Shown in pieces: positions 25,522-35,632 of a stretch of 38,478 nt of DNA (within the stretch, counting starts at the first letter, position 1; the number at the start of each line of letters is the position of its first letter). The stretch covers positions 1 through 38,478 of the forward strand of contig JAESUM010000005.1 of the NCBI GenBank assembly GCA_016763075.1. The letters run 5' to 3'. Source of the DNA: Pseudomonadales bacterium. GTDB lineage: Bacteria; Pseudomonadota; Gammaproteobacteria; Pseudomonadales; JAHRWD01. Both the position numbers and the translations under genes were made by a program. The notes beneath the pieces were generated by a model. It was not told the origin of the DNA, did not search any database, and saw only the letters and a list, made by a program, of their open reading frames with translations.

Positions 25522-26348
25522 GCTATTGGTGGATAATCCCCTGCTCTATTGCGGTAATATTATTTCTACGCTTTTCATTTCGATACGCATGGTGGGCAAC
25601 CGCCGTTGACTACAAAAACCCACGTATACTGATGTATCACATGATCAGTGATCATAAAAATAATGCTAAATTTAACGGTCTTCGAGTGACCCCGGAAGCA
25701 TTTGAACAGCAACTTAACTGGCTAAAATCACACGATTGGAATTTCGTTACTATGAGCGAGCTAGTCATCCTCGGAAATACACTGCCACGTAAGTCAGTAG
25801 CGTTAACCTTCGATGATGGGTTTGAAGACAATTACACAAACGCTCTACCCATAATGCAAAGGTATGGTGCAAAAGGTACTTTATATTTGGTGGTAGATCG
25901 TCATAAAAGAGATTGGTCGACAAATAAAAAGGCTCACCACAACTCTGGGGAGCTAATGCAGGAACCAAAACTAACGGATACTCAGGTGACTGAAATGCTG
26001 CAATCGGGTGTGTTTGAGTTGGGCGCGCATACGACAACGCACCCCAACCTATCGCAATTATTAGAAGCTGAAAAAACTTCAGAAATTGCTGGTTCAAAAC
26101 AGCAGCTCGAAAAATTATTCCAAACCAATATTGGCAGTTTTGCATACCCTTTTGGCATATATAGCCAAGATGATGTACGTGTAACCAAACGAGCGAACTT
26201 CGAGAGCGCCGTTACTACCGAAGCAGGTATAAGTGAGTTAAATACCAACAACCTACTCGAATTGAAGCGCGTAAAAATATCAGGGAAAGATAATTTTTTC
26301 GCCTTTCGCATGCGCATGAAACACGGTCAACGCGGGCTACGAAAATAA
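25518..26348 (+). CDS. Polysaccharide deacetylase (NodB/CE4), membrane anchored
   Basis: 276 residues. An N-terminal hydrophobic helix (about 5-17) followed by an aromatic/basic stretch suggests anchoring in the inner membrane. The NodB domain has TFDDG (97-101, catalytic D99 and metal ligand D100), HTTTHP (171-176, metal ligands H171 and H175) and FAYPFG (208-213). It removes N- or O-acetyl groups from a polysaccharide or lipid-linked sugar. A segment rich in charged and His residues (128-146) interrupts the domain after the first motif. It overlaps the glycosyltransferase gene by 4 bp and is followed 52 bp later by the second ELM1-like gene, so the modified glycan is probably the operon's product. 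Confidence 0.93.
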   Translation: MSYWWIIPCSIAVILFLRFSFRYAWWATAVDYKNPRILMYHMISDHKNNAKFNGLRVTPEAFEQQLNWLKSHDWNFVTMSELVILGNTLPRKSVALTFDDGFEDNYTNALPIMQRYGAKGTLYLVVDRHKRDWSTNKKAHHNSGELMQEPKLTDTQVTEMLQSGVFELGAHTTTHPNLSQLLEAEKTSEIAGSKQQLEKLFQTNIGSFAYPFGIYSQDDVRVTKRANFESAVTTEAGISELNTNNLLELKRVKISGKDNFFAFRMRMKHGQRGLRK

Positions 26349-26400
26349 TTTAATTATACGAACTTTAGAGTTTTCACTCTTAACCTCCAGCTATAAACCT

Positions 26401-27408
26401 ATGACTAAAGCGAAACATCACGTACTTGTCCTCACTGATGATAAACCAGGCCACGTAAGTCAGAGCCTTGGCATCGGGCATGCGTTAGACTCAAGTATTG
26501 AAGCACAGCATCATCATATATCGATATCTGTTCGTTTTAAGAGTTTACGCTTTTTGATGCGGTATTTAGTCAACACCCTCCCTCACAAACTACTGATCCC
26601 GACACTACCGGTGTTTTACCGCATCAATGGTGACTATAAAAACTACCATAACCCAATCATTATCTCCTCCGGTGGGAACACGCTTTATGCCAGCATCGTC
26701 CTTAAATCATTGACCGGTGGTTTAAACCTTTACAGCGGCTCACCCAAGCAGTTTAACCCGTCGATGATCGACTTGATTTACACAGTGGTGCCGATACCAA
26801 ATTTGGCGAATAATGTGGTGCTTGATCTACCTCCAGTTAACATTGAAAAAATCATGCCGCGTAGCTCAGCAAACATATACACATTGCTCATTGGTGGCAA
26901 CGGTGCAGGCTATCAATATTCGAAAAAAGATTGGGCGATATTAGTTACTGCGATTAAAGAAATCGCTTTTAGTCACAACATAAAGTGGTTAATCACCACA
27001 TCTCGCCGTAGCGGAGTATTTATTGAAGAACTGCTTGATCAACTAAACGAACCTTCCGTCATTGAAGAGCTCACTTTGTATGGGCGTAAACCTGAAAAGG
27101 TAATGAGCCGCTACTTACAAGAAGCTGAAGTAATATTTTGTACCGAAGACAGTTTAACCATGGTTTCTGAAGCGATCTATTCTGGAAAGAAAGTATACAC
27201 GTTGCACCCAAAGGTTTATCAACCTGATCAAAACGACGCTAACGCACTGGAAAAATATGATTCCAGTGGGTTTATTGAGCGACACCCAATAGAATCTATC
27301 GGTGATGTATCAGTAAATAAAAAAAAACTTATCCAAGTGCTGCCTAATATCAACAAGCAAATATATGCCCCTGTATTAAAAAAATTGCGCAGCATCCCAT
27401 CCAAATGA
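26401..27408 (+). CDS. ELM1-family protein 2 (putative glycosyltransferase)
   Basis: 335 residues, second ELM1/DUF1022 member in the operon. It shares with the first the N-terminal LTDDKPGH (11-18), TLLIGGNGAGY in the middle, TTSRRSG, and TEDSLTMVSEA near the C terminus. Outside these motifs the two are very different, so they are old paralogues rather than a recent duplication. No signal peptide; a hydrophobic/basic patch around 42-70 could bind membrane. It probably transfers a different sugar or uses a different acceptor. The ATG at 26401 lacks a good ribosome site; the stop overlaps the next ATG by 4 bp. Confidence 0.8.
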   Translation: MTKAKHHVLVLTDDKPGHVSQSLGIGHALDSSIEAQHHHISISVRFKSLRFLMRYLVNTLPHKLLIPTLPVFYRINGDYKNYHNPIIISSGGNTLYASIVLKSLTGGLNLYSGSPKQFNPSMIDLIYTVVPIPNLANNVVLDLPPVNIEKIMPRSSANIYTLLIGGNGAGYQYSKKDWAILVTAIKEIAFSHNIKWLITTSRRSGVFIEELLDQLNEPSVIEELTLYGRKPEKVMSRYLQEAEVIFCTEDSLTMVSEAIYSGKKVYTLHPKVYQPDQNDANALEKYDSSGFIERHPIESIGDVSVNKKKLIQVLPNINKQIYAPVLKKLRSIPSK

Positions 27409-28475
27409 GAATATTATGGTGGGGGAAATATGGAAATTACGGTCCGGACTACCCGAGAAATCGCACGTTATTAAAGTGCCTTAACGAGCTCGGACATGAA
27501 GTCATTGAGTTCCGCCCTCGGTTTTCACAAACCGCAATCATAGAAGCAAGATTCAAAGAGTTATCAAATATCGATGTGCTATGGGTGCCATGTTTCAGAC
27601 AAAGGGATTTAAACAGCGCAGCCAAATGGGCGAGCAAACACTCCATCCCCGTGATATTTGATCCATTAATCAGCTCTTATGATAAGCAAGTGTTCGAGAG
27701 AAAAAAGTTTTCCGCCGGCTCAAACAAAGCAATCAAACTATTAACTTGGGAAACAAACTTGTTTGCGAAAGCGGATTACTTGGTAGCAGACACTGATTGC
27801 CATAAAAAGTTTTTTACTGACACATTAAAATGCCCGCTACGAAAAGTCCATACGATACCGGTATCCGCGGAAGAGCAATTATTCTTTCCAAAACAATCTG
27901 CTAATCTAATAAATAGTGAAACAAAGCCAGAAGTACTTTTTTTTGGTACCTTCATTTCACTACAAGGTGCAACGTATATTGCTAAAGCCATTGGGTTCTA
28001 TTCAGGCAAACCAATTAAACTGTGTTTTCTCGGCGATGGGCCAGATAGGAAAAAATGCGTTGAAATAGTTAAGTACACGGAAAATAAAAACATAGAAGTA
28101 ACATTCGAGCAGTGGGTCCCAATCGATAAACTTGGCGACCGAATTAGACAAGCAACTATTTGCCTGGGGGTATTTGGTACTGGCGAGAAAACAAAAAGAG
28201 TGATCCCAAATAAGGCCTACCAGAGCCTTGCTTGTAACCGGCCACTCATTACAGTTTATTGCGATGCATACCCACAAGAACTACCCTCTTCAAACTGTGG
28301 TATTTACTGGGTTAATCCTGGCCAGCCCCAAGAGATCGCCGAGGCTATCAAACTTGCTATTGATGAGAGCGAATCTACAATTCTCGATGACCTTGCGGTT
28401 AACACCTATCGGACATATTTCTCAAACCAAAAAATAAAAGATTTGTTGCAACAACTTCTACCGTACGTCCGTTAA
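27405..28475 (+). CDS. Glycosyltransferase, GT4-like, divergent
   Basis: 356 residues. The N terminus MRILWWGKYG and the Rossmann-like halves suggest a GT-B enzyme. The C-terminal half has LFFGTFISLQGATYIAKAI, LCFLGDGPDR and RVIPNKAYQSLACNRPLI, which correspond to the nucleotide-sugar site of GT4 enzymes, though the usual E-x7-E motif is not clear. It is last in the operon (4-bp overlap with the ELM1-like gene) and is followed by a strong terminator. The stretch around 27901-27960 is very AT-rich (18 G/C in 60 bases), unlike the flanking housekeeping genes. Confidence 0.86.
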   Translation: MRILWWGKYGNYGPDYPRNRTLLKCLNELGHEVIEFRPRFSQTAIIEARFKELSNIDVLWVPCFRQRDLNSAAKWASKHSIPVIFDPLISSYDKQVFERKKFSAGSNKAIKLLTWETNLFAKADYLVADTDCHKKFFTDTLKCPLRKVHTIPVSAEEQLFFPKQSANLINSETKPEVLFFGTFISLQGATYIAKAIGFYSGKPIKLCFLGDGPDRKKCVEIVKYTENKNIEVTFEQWVPIDKLGDRIRQATICLGVFGTGEKTKRVIPNKAYQSLACNRPLITVYCDAYPQELPSSNCGIYWVNPGQPQEIAEAIKLAIDESESTILDDLAVNTYRTYFSNQKIKDLLQQLLPYVR

Positions 28476-28514
28476 AGCTTGATAGCCAAGTCTAATTAAC
28501 CATATATTTCAGGC

Positions 28515-28548
28515 AATAAAAAACCCCGCTATTGCGGGGTTTTTTATT
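28515..28548. terminator. Bidirectional Rho-independent terminator
   Basis: A perfect 15-bp stem pairs 28515-28529 with 28534-28548 around the 4-nt loop TATT; core CCCCGC/GCGGGG flanked by six A on the left and six T on the right. It sits between the convergent glycan operon and the RND transporter gene and can serve both. Confidence 0.95.
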
Positions 28549-28564
28549 TTCTAATAGCTGCTAA

Positions 28565-30898
28565 TTACTTACCAGCATATTTTTCCGGCCTCACCAAGTA
28601 GCGAGCAAGTGCCGGTAGCAACCACAATGCACCAACCATATTCCAAACAAACATGAAGGTCAACAATATACCCATATCAGCCTGGAATTTAATGGGCGAA
28701 AACACCCAGGTTCCAACACCAATTGCTAATGTCATACCTGTAAACGCAACCGCTTTACCGGTGGTTCTTAGTGTATTCAAGTAAGCTTCTTCAAGGTCCA
28801 TACCTTCTTTGAGATATGACTCGAGTCGAGAGAAAATATAGATGCCGTAGTCAACACCGATACCAACACCTAATGCAATTACAGGTAGTGTCGCAACTTT
28901 AATGCCTATTCCAATCTGAGCCATAATCGCCTGACAAAGTGCCGAGGTAAGGGCTAGCGGAGTAACAATACAAATCACCGCACGCCATGATCGGAACGTA
29001 AGGAATACTAAGAAGCTAACTACTCCATAAACAAAATAGAGCATACGATCTTGTGATTCAGCAATCTCTTGGTTGGTAGCCGCATCAATACCTGCATTAC
29101 CACCACCTAGAATAAATTGAGCTTCTGGAGAATCGTTTTCAGCTGCAAAGCTCTCAACTAAACCGGTAACTCGTTCGAGGGTATCTGCTTTGTGGTCCCA
29201 TAAAGACACTCTTAGATAACCAGTGCTACAGTCGCGGTTCATACCAACAACGCCAATCTGACCCGTTAGTAATTCTTGCTCCCGCGTCATTACCTTCCAC
29301 TTAGCGTTCGATTCGTTTTTATCGAAACTAAAACCCTTAGCTCGAGTAACCATAGAGTAAACTGACTGAACACTAATATCGTTTTCTAGCAACCAGCTCA
29401 GGCGCTCTAAACGAACCAAGGATTTATAATCAGTACACTGGTCGGTTTCAGTTTTGAAAAATACAATCAGTGTGTCAGAGCTTGTCGAGTAGTTTCCATT
29501 AATGAATGCTACATCTTTGTTGTATACAGAATCAGGTCGCAACATGGGCTGACCTGGATCCAAGTCACCAATTTTCAACCCTTGCTGGAAATACACTGCT
29601 GACCCGAAAAGAGTGGCACCAATAAGAAGACTGATTGGCGCAATTTTTGGGCTTGCGCATTTTGAAATCAAGTTCCAAACAGGTGTGTCTGCATTAATTT
29701 TAGACTGTGCATGGGATATGCAAGATTTCGTCACCCCGAAATAGGACATCAAAATCGGTAGTAATACTAAGTTAGTCAAAATGATGACTGCAACACCGAT
29801 ACTCGCTGTCATAGCCAGCTCACGGATCACATCGATTGGAATGATATACAACGTCATAAACCCGATAGCATCACTTATCAATGCAAGCATGCCTGGGATA
29901 TACAAATTTCTGAATGTGATTCTTGCAGCATCTAAACGGGCTTCACCGTGTGCCGCTTCGTGAGCAATGCCGTTAATAATTTGAACGCCGTGGCTCACAC
30001 CAATAGCGAATACTAAGAACGGTACTAACACTGAATATGGATCTAGCCCAAAGCCCATAGTAGTAATAAGCCCCAGCTGCCATACAACAGCGATGACCGA
30101 ACAAACCAATGGAACGATGGCACTTTTAACACAGCGCGAATAGAAATATAGGAGGACCAGCGTAATTAACAATGCTGCGAGGAAAAACTTACCAATATCT
30201 AAAAAGCCATCGAGTAAGTCGGCAATCCATTTTGGGAACTCAACGATATGAATTTTTATGTTTTCGGTTTCATATTTCGCTCTTACATTTGCTTCTATTC
30301 GGTGGGCAAAATCTTGGTAATCAAAACGTTCGCCCGTTGAAGCATCTGGCAATGCTAGAGGAACGGTAATAATGGATGACTTAAAGTTATTCGCTACATA
30401 TCGGCCAATGTGAGGAGAACGTAAAACGTTATTTCTTACGACTTCAATCATCTCAGGAGAGCCATCGTAACCAGGCCCAATAATAGGCCCTCCTTTTTCA
30501 CCATCAGGTGTATTCGCTCTCCAGCGGATAGCTGGCGCCCATAAAGAACGTAAATTTCCGCGATAAACACCATCTAAAAAGAATATTTCATCATGAATAT
30601 TCTTAAGGGTGGTTAAATAGTCTTTATTAAAGATATCGCCGTCTTTAATCTCAACCGCTATTCGTAACGTGTTACCTGACTTTGCTCCTTTAGGAGCTAG
30701 CGCGAAAGCGTTTTGAATATAGTGATGCCCTGTTGGGATCAGCTTTTCAAATTTCACATTGGGAGCAATCTGGCTAGCTTGGTAGCCCAAAAACACAGTT
30801 GCCAAAACAAAGAACACCACCAAGATTGGTCGGTAATTGAATACCAACCGCTCGAGTAACGGTGCACCGTCATTAATATTTGATTGAGCCTGCGTCAT
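28565..30898 (-). CDS. RND/MMPL-family transporter
   Basis: 777-residue RND superfamily permease with two halves, each of one helix, a large periplasmic loop and five helices. Helices begin at about 24-41, 236-255, 258-280 and 286-310 in the first half, with the second half repeating the pattern from about 415. The proton-relay positions read GVSHG (300-304) in the first half and GVDYG (681-685, D683) in the second. The size and MMPL/SSD-like layout suggest lipid or hydrophobic substrate export, not AcrB-type drug efflux. No membrane-fusion or TolC gene is present. It follows the YCF48-like gene by 113 bp on the same strand; such pairs recur in marine gammaproteobacteria. ATG at 30898 with GGGGA upstream. 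Confidence 0.9.
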   Translation of the reverse strand: MTQAQSNINDGAPLLERLVFNYRPILVVFFVLATVFLGYQASQIAPNVKFEKLIPTGHHYIQNAFALAPKGAKSGNTLRIAVEIKDGDIFNKDYLTTLKNIHDEIFFLDGVYRGNLRSLWAPAIRWRANTPDGEKGGPIIGPGYDGSPEMIEVVRNNVLRSPHIGRYVANNFKSSIITVPLALPDASTGERFDYQDFAHRIEANVRAKYETENIKIHIVEFPKWIADLLDGFLDIGKFFLAALLITLVLLYFYSRCVKSAIVPLVCSVIAVVWQLGLITTMGFGLDPYSVLVPFLVFAIGVSHGVQIINGIAHEAAHGEARLDAARITFRNLYIPGMLALISDAIGFMTLYIIPIDVIRELAMTASIGVAVIILTNLVLLPILMSYFGVTKSCISHAQSKINADTPVWNLISKCASPKIAPISLLIGATLFGSAVYFQQGLKIGDLDPGQPMLRPDSVYNKDVAFINGNYSTSSDTLIVFFKTETDQCTDYKSLVRLERLSWLLENDISVQSVYSMVTRAKGFSFDKNESNAKWKVMTREQELLTGQIGVVGMNRDCSTGYLRVSLWDHKADTLERVTGLVESFAAENDSPEAQFILGGGNAGIDAATNQEIAESQDRMLYFVYGVVSFLVFLTFRSWRAVICIVTPLALTSALCQAIMAQIGIGIKVATLPVIALGVGIGVDYGIYIFSRLESYLKEGMDLEEAYLNTLRTTGKAVAFTGMTLAIGVGTWVFSPIKFQADMGILLTFMFVWNMVGALWLLPALARYLVRPEKYAGK

Positions 30899-31011
30899 AT
30901 CGTGTCCCCAGAAGATCAGGTTGTTTTTTTATTGTCTAAAAATCAGTCTACAAACGTGGCTTGCCTGAGCTCGCCACATTCAACATATGTTAAGTAATAA
31001 TATGCGGTTCT

Positions 31012-32211
31012 CTACAGGTCTTTTCCCGTAGGAGAAACTCGATTTATACCTTTTGAACCAGTCGTTACAAAATTGCCATCGGCTGCTTCAACAATTGAGG
31101 TCATGTGTACTCGATCACTTCGAAGGTACACATCTAACTTTGTACTGTTAGCAGTTCCGGTCGTAAATTGGCCGTTATTACCGACGATTTTAATATCACC
31201 GCTACGAGTCGCTAGTCCAGAGAAGCTCAAAAACTCTGTATTGATATTCAAAGCATGTCGTTCCCAACTTACGCCGCGATTACTGCTGCGAACCACTAGT
31301 CCAGACATTCCCATTGCATAAATTTGGTCAGATGCAGGGTTGAAAAACAGGCCATACAAGCTTCTGTCAAATTCGGTTGCGACATTTTCCCATGTTCTTC
31401 CGAAATCGCTAGAACGATATACTTTAACTTTTGCATTTTCGTAGTTACTTTTTTCCGAAGCAATCAACAACGTGCCATCTTTCAGCCCAAGAATAGCGTT
31501 ATTGTGGTCTTCAAAGTTGTCAAGACGATTTCTCCAAGACTCCCATGTTTTACCGCCATCCGTGGTGTGGTAGAACTGGGCATATGCGCCAACAGTGAAG
31601 CCTTCGTTTTCATTTTTGAACCAAACATCTAACAATGGAGATGTTTGGTGCTTTTTAACTACCGCCGCTAAGTCATCGGCTTCATAGAAGGCGTCTTCAA
31701 TAACGATCAATTCGTCAGGGTCATCCGTATTCGGGTTATCAATGGCGTATTCAGCGGCAACACGCTTTTCTTCAGCGTCTTTAATTATTGCGTGAATGGG
31801 GCTGTTAGCGACGAAACTATCGTGTAGCTTTATCCACGTAGCACCACCATCGGAGGTGCCCAAAATGATTGCATCCTGGCCTACCGCCCAACCTTTTTTA
31901 GCATTAACGAAGTACACCGCATTAAGTTGTGATTGCACCGGAACATCTGCTTGTGTCCAACTTTTACCGTTATCATCGGAATATACGACATGCCCGTATT
32001 GCCCAACAGCAACAAGCCGGTCACCGGCTTTGGTAATATCCAACAACAAACTTTTGGAAGCCTTAGGCATTATCACAGAAGGAGCATCAAGCACATCGAC
32101 AAAGTCATTACTGGCATAGGTACTGACAGAAAAAGTCATCGCCAGACAACCCATCACCGCCCCGAGTAGTCGGGCCGAAATTGAGTTTCGGACGTTTAAG
32201 TCATTAAGCAT
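31012..32211 (-). CDS. Secreted YCF48/Hcf136-like Asp-box beta-propeller protein
   Basis: 399 residues with an N-terminal signal peptide (basic start, hydrophobic 15-30, probable cleavage after STYA, residue 33). At least five Asp-box repeats are visible: SDDNGKSW (78-85), SDGGATW (120-126), TDGGKTW (217-223), SDFGRTW (268-274) and SNRGVSW (310-316), so the mature part is a beta propeller. An acidic, non-propeller insert lies at about 143-190. Plant and cyanobacterial YCF48 helps photosystem II assembly, but this organism shows no photosynthesis genes; the family in heterotrophs is usually next to an RND transporter, as here. It may be a periplasmic partner of that transporter. ATG at 32211 with AGGGGA about 6 nt upstream. 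Confidence 0.87.
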   Translation of the reverse strand: MLNDLNVRNSISARLLGAVMGCLAMTFSVSTYASNDFVDVLDAPSVIMPKASKSLLLDITKAGDRLVAVGQYGHVVYSDDNGKSWTQADVPVQSQLNAVYFVNAKKGWAVGQDAIILGTSDGGATWIKLHDSFVANSPIHAIIKDAEEKRVAAEYAIDNPNTDDPDELIVIEDAFYEADDLAAVVKKHQTSPLLDVWFKNENEGFTVGAYAQFYHTTDGGKTWESWRNRLDNFEDHNNAILGLKDGTLLIASEKSNYENAKVKVYRSSDFGRTWENVATEFDRSLYGLFFNPASDQIYAMGMSGLVVRSSNRGVSWERHALNINTEFLSFSGLATRSGDIKIVGNNGQFTTGTANSTKLDVYLRSDRVHMTSIVEAADGNFVTTGSKGINRVSPTGKDL

Positions 32212-32445
32212 TGAGTATCCCCTTGGTGGTTCTTATTCTTTAATAATTCGAGATTAATCGAAACAAGCTAGCCAGCGACTCGAGTTTCAATTTTATGGGC
32301 AATTAGCATTTTTATTATTGATTTACGCTTCCTGAGCAAGAAAAAACACAACAGTGCCAGGCCATAACCAGCGTGGATATTACCTTGATGGCCTCATTTG
32401 TTCAACGGATTGTTTGCTCAATGTGTAATCACGCATATTTGTAAT

Positions 32446-33834
32446 TTATTCGCCATACCACGCTAGTTTGCTGGATAGATTGACGACACCGCCGACGATA
32501 ATCAGAGTCGGTGGTCGCACAACCTCGCCAGCAACCAATTCAACAATTGTTTTAAGGGTGCCGATAATCACCTTTTGTTCAGCTGTTGTGCCTTTTTGAA
32601 CCAAAGCAACTGGAGTAGAGGGGGTTTGACCGTGTTCGATCAATTTTTGGCAAATGTGCGGTAATCCGATTAATCCCATATAAAAGACAACGGTGTGATT
32701 ATCGTGGACCAGCTCATCCCAATTTAAGTCGATACTATTATTCTTTAAATGACCCGTCACAAACTGTACTGATTGGGCATATTCGCGATGGGTCAACGGA
32801 ATGCCGGCATAGGCAGCGCAGCCACTAGCCGCGGTGATGCCGGGCACAACCTGAAAAGGAATTGCAGCATCAGCCAGGCCTTCAAGCTCTTCGCCGCCAC
32901 GGCCAAAGATAAACGGGTCTCCACCCTTCAAACGAAGCACTTTCTTTCCTTGTTTTGCTAGGCTAATAAGCATTTCGTTGATATCCCCTTGGGGAACAGT
33001 ATGCTTATCTCGCGCTTTGCCAACGTTAATTTGCTCAGCGTCTTTACGCACCAAAGCCAATACTTCTGGTGATACCAAACGGTCATAAAGCACTACATCG
33101 GCTTGCTGCATTAAACGCAAAGCTTTGAATGTCAGTAAATCTGGATCGCCGGGGCCACCACCTACCAAGTAGACTTCACCACTTTGCTCGGCGGTTTCTG
33201 GGTTATCAATCCACTGTTGAAGCATGGTTTCAGCTTCAGTGCTGCGATCAGTAAGCACAAGCTCTGCCACCGCACCGCTGGTTACCTTTTCCCAAAATGC
33301 TCTGCGCTGACCGATGGTTTTAAAGCGTTTCTTTACCGGCGCTCTGAACTTCCCAAGCAACTGAGCAAGTTTGCCGTAGCCTGCGGGTATTAAAGTTTCA
33401 AGCCGCGCTCTAAGCTGACGCGCAAGCACTGGCGACGCGCCGCCGCTAGAAATGGCCACAACGATGGGCGAACGATCTAAAATAGAAGGGAAAATAAAAC
33501 TGCACAGCTCAGGCTGATCAGCAACATTAATGGGTATGTTTTGGGCCTTTGCCTCAACCGATACCTGTTTATTCAACGAGGCATCGTCCGTTGCAACCAC
33601 CACTAATGTGGCACCTGCCAAATCAGCGCTTTGGTATGCTCGCTCTTTTACTTCGCCAGCAACATCGGCGGTACAAACCAAATCAGCTAACTCTTGATTA
33701 ATATGAGGTGCGACGACCACTACTCTAGCGCCAGTTTTTACCAACAAGCGTGACTTACGCAGCGCCACTTCTCCGCCGCCAATCACTAGACAAGTAGAAT
33801 TATTTACATCAAAGAAAATAGGCAAAAATTGCAT
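32446..33834 (-). CDS. cysG: CysG, siroheme synthase
   Basis: 462 residues from the ATG at 33834. Two parts: an N-terminal dehydrogenase/ferrochelatase domain with the NAD loop VIGGGEVALRK (17-27), D106 in NVADQPELCSF and SGGASPVLAR (130-139); and a C-terminal uroporphyrinogen-III methyltransferase with VGGGPGDPDLLT (224-235), K273, and RLKGGDPFIFGRGGEE (301-316). It converts uroporphyrinogen III to siroheme, the cofactor of the CysI-type reductase in this window. I chose ATG 33834 because MQFLPIFF matches the family N terminus; a TTG at 33846 would add four residues. It follows serS by 20 bp. Confidence 0.97.
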   Translation of the reverse strand: MQFLPIFFDVNNSTCLVIGGGEVALRKSRLLVKTGARVVVVAPHINQELADLVCTADVAGEVKERAYQSADLAGATLVVVATDDASLNKQVSVEAKAQNIPINVADQPELCSFIFPSILDRSPIVVAISSGGASPVLARQLRARLETLIPAGYGKLAQLLGKFRAPVKKRFKTIGQRRAFWEKVTSGAVAELVLTDRSTEAETMLQQWIDNPETAEQSGEVYLVGGGPGDPDLLTFKALRLMQQADVVLYDRLVSPEVLALVRKDAEQINVGKARDKHTVPQGDINEMLISLAKQGKKVLRLKGGDPFIFGRGGEELEGLADAAIPFQVVPGITAASGCAAYAGIPLTHREYAQSVQFVTGHLKNNSIDLNWDELVHDNHTVVFYMGLIGLPHICQKLIEHGQTPSTPVALVQKGTTAEQKVIIGTLKTIVELVAGEVVRPPTLIIVGGVVNLSSKLAWYGE

Positions 33835-33854
33835 AGAACTCTTCAACGCTCAGT

Positions 33855-35141
<1,287 letters not shown>

Positions 35142-35212
35142 CTACAATACGAATTGAAATAAGTTGAAGCAGGTCGCTAGCTATCAGTAACAAAACGACC
35201 AAAAAAAGAGTG

Positions 35213-35590
35213 TTAAAACAGGTTTTTACCGAGCTGCATACCCAGCCAAACATTTACCACACCAACCACTACACTCAGTGCCAAATAGAACCCAGCACCA
35301 ACTAAAGCTCCGCTTTTGAGCATATCTAATAGCTCTAACGAAAATGTTGAAAACGTCGTAAAAGCGCCTAAAAAACCCACCATCACTAACCCACGAACCT
35401 CCGCAGATAATTTGAATTTTTCGACGATAAGTATGTACGTTAGGCCAATCAAAAATGAGCCAACCAAATTGACCATCAGCGTTCCGTAAGGAAAGCGCGT
35501 ACCAATGTGTAGAGCGATCATATTCGCAGCCAAAAAACGAGCCACAGAACCAAGCGCACCACCAATAGCTATCGCAATGAGTTGAAGCAA
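35213..35590 (-). CDS. crcB: FluC/CrcB fluoride channel
   Basis: 125 residues, four transmembrane helices (about 3-22, 36-54, 65-88, 97-118). Family landmarks: GGALGSVARF (10-19), GTLMVNLVGSFLIG (36-49, with pore Asn41) and GFLGAFTTFSTFS (72-84, with pore Phe residues). It is a dual-topology dimer that exports fluoride. No fluoride riboswitch is visible in the 42-bp gap after rarA, so it seems to be part of the rarA-serS transcript. The start near 35590 is ATG. Confidence 0.96.
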   Translation of the reverse strand: MLQLIAIAIGGALGSVARFLAANMIALHIGTRFPYGTLMVNLVGSFLIGLTYILIVEKFKLSAEVRGLVMVGFLGAFTTFSTFSLELLDMLKSGALVGAGFYLALSVVVGVVNVWLGMQLGKNLF

Positions 35591-35632
35591 CTGAGCACCC
35601 TATGACTGTAGATTATGATCAAATATAAAGCG

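Noticed and set aside
35591-35632. Fluoride riboswitch ahead of crcB
   Set aside because: The gap is only 42 bp and I see no match to the conserved pseudoknot pattern of that class.
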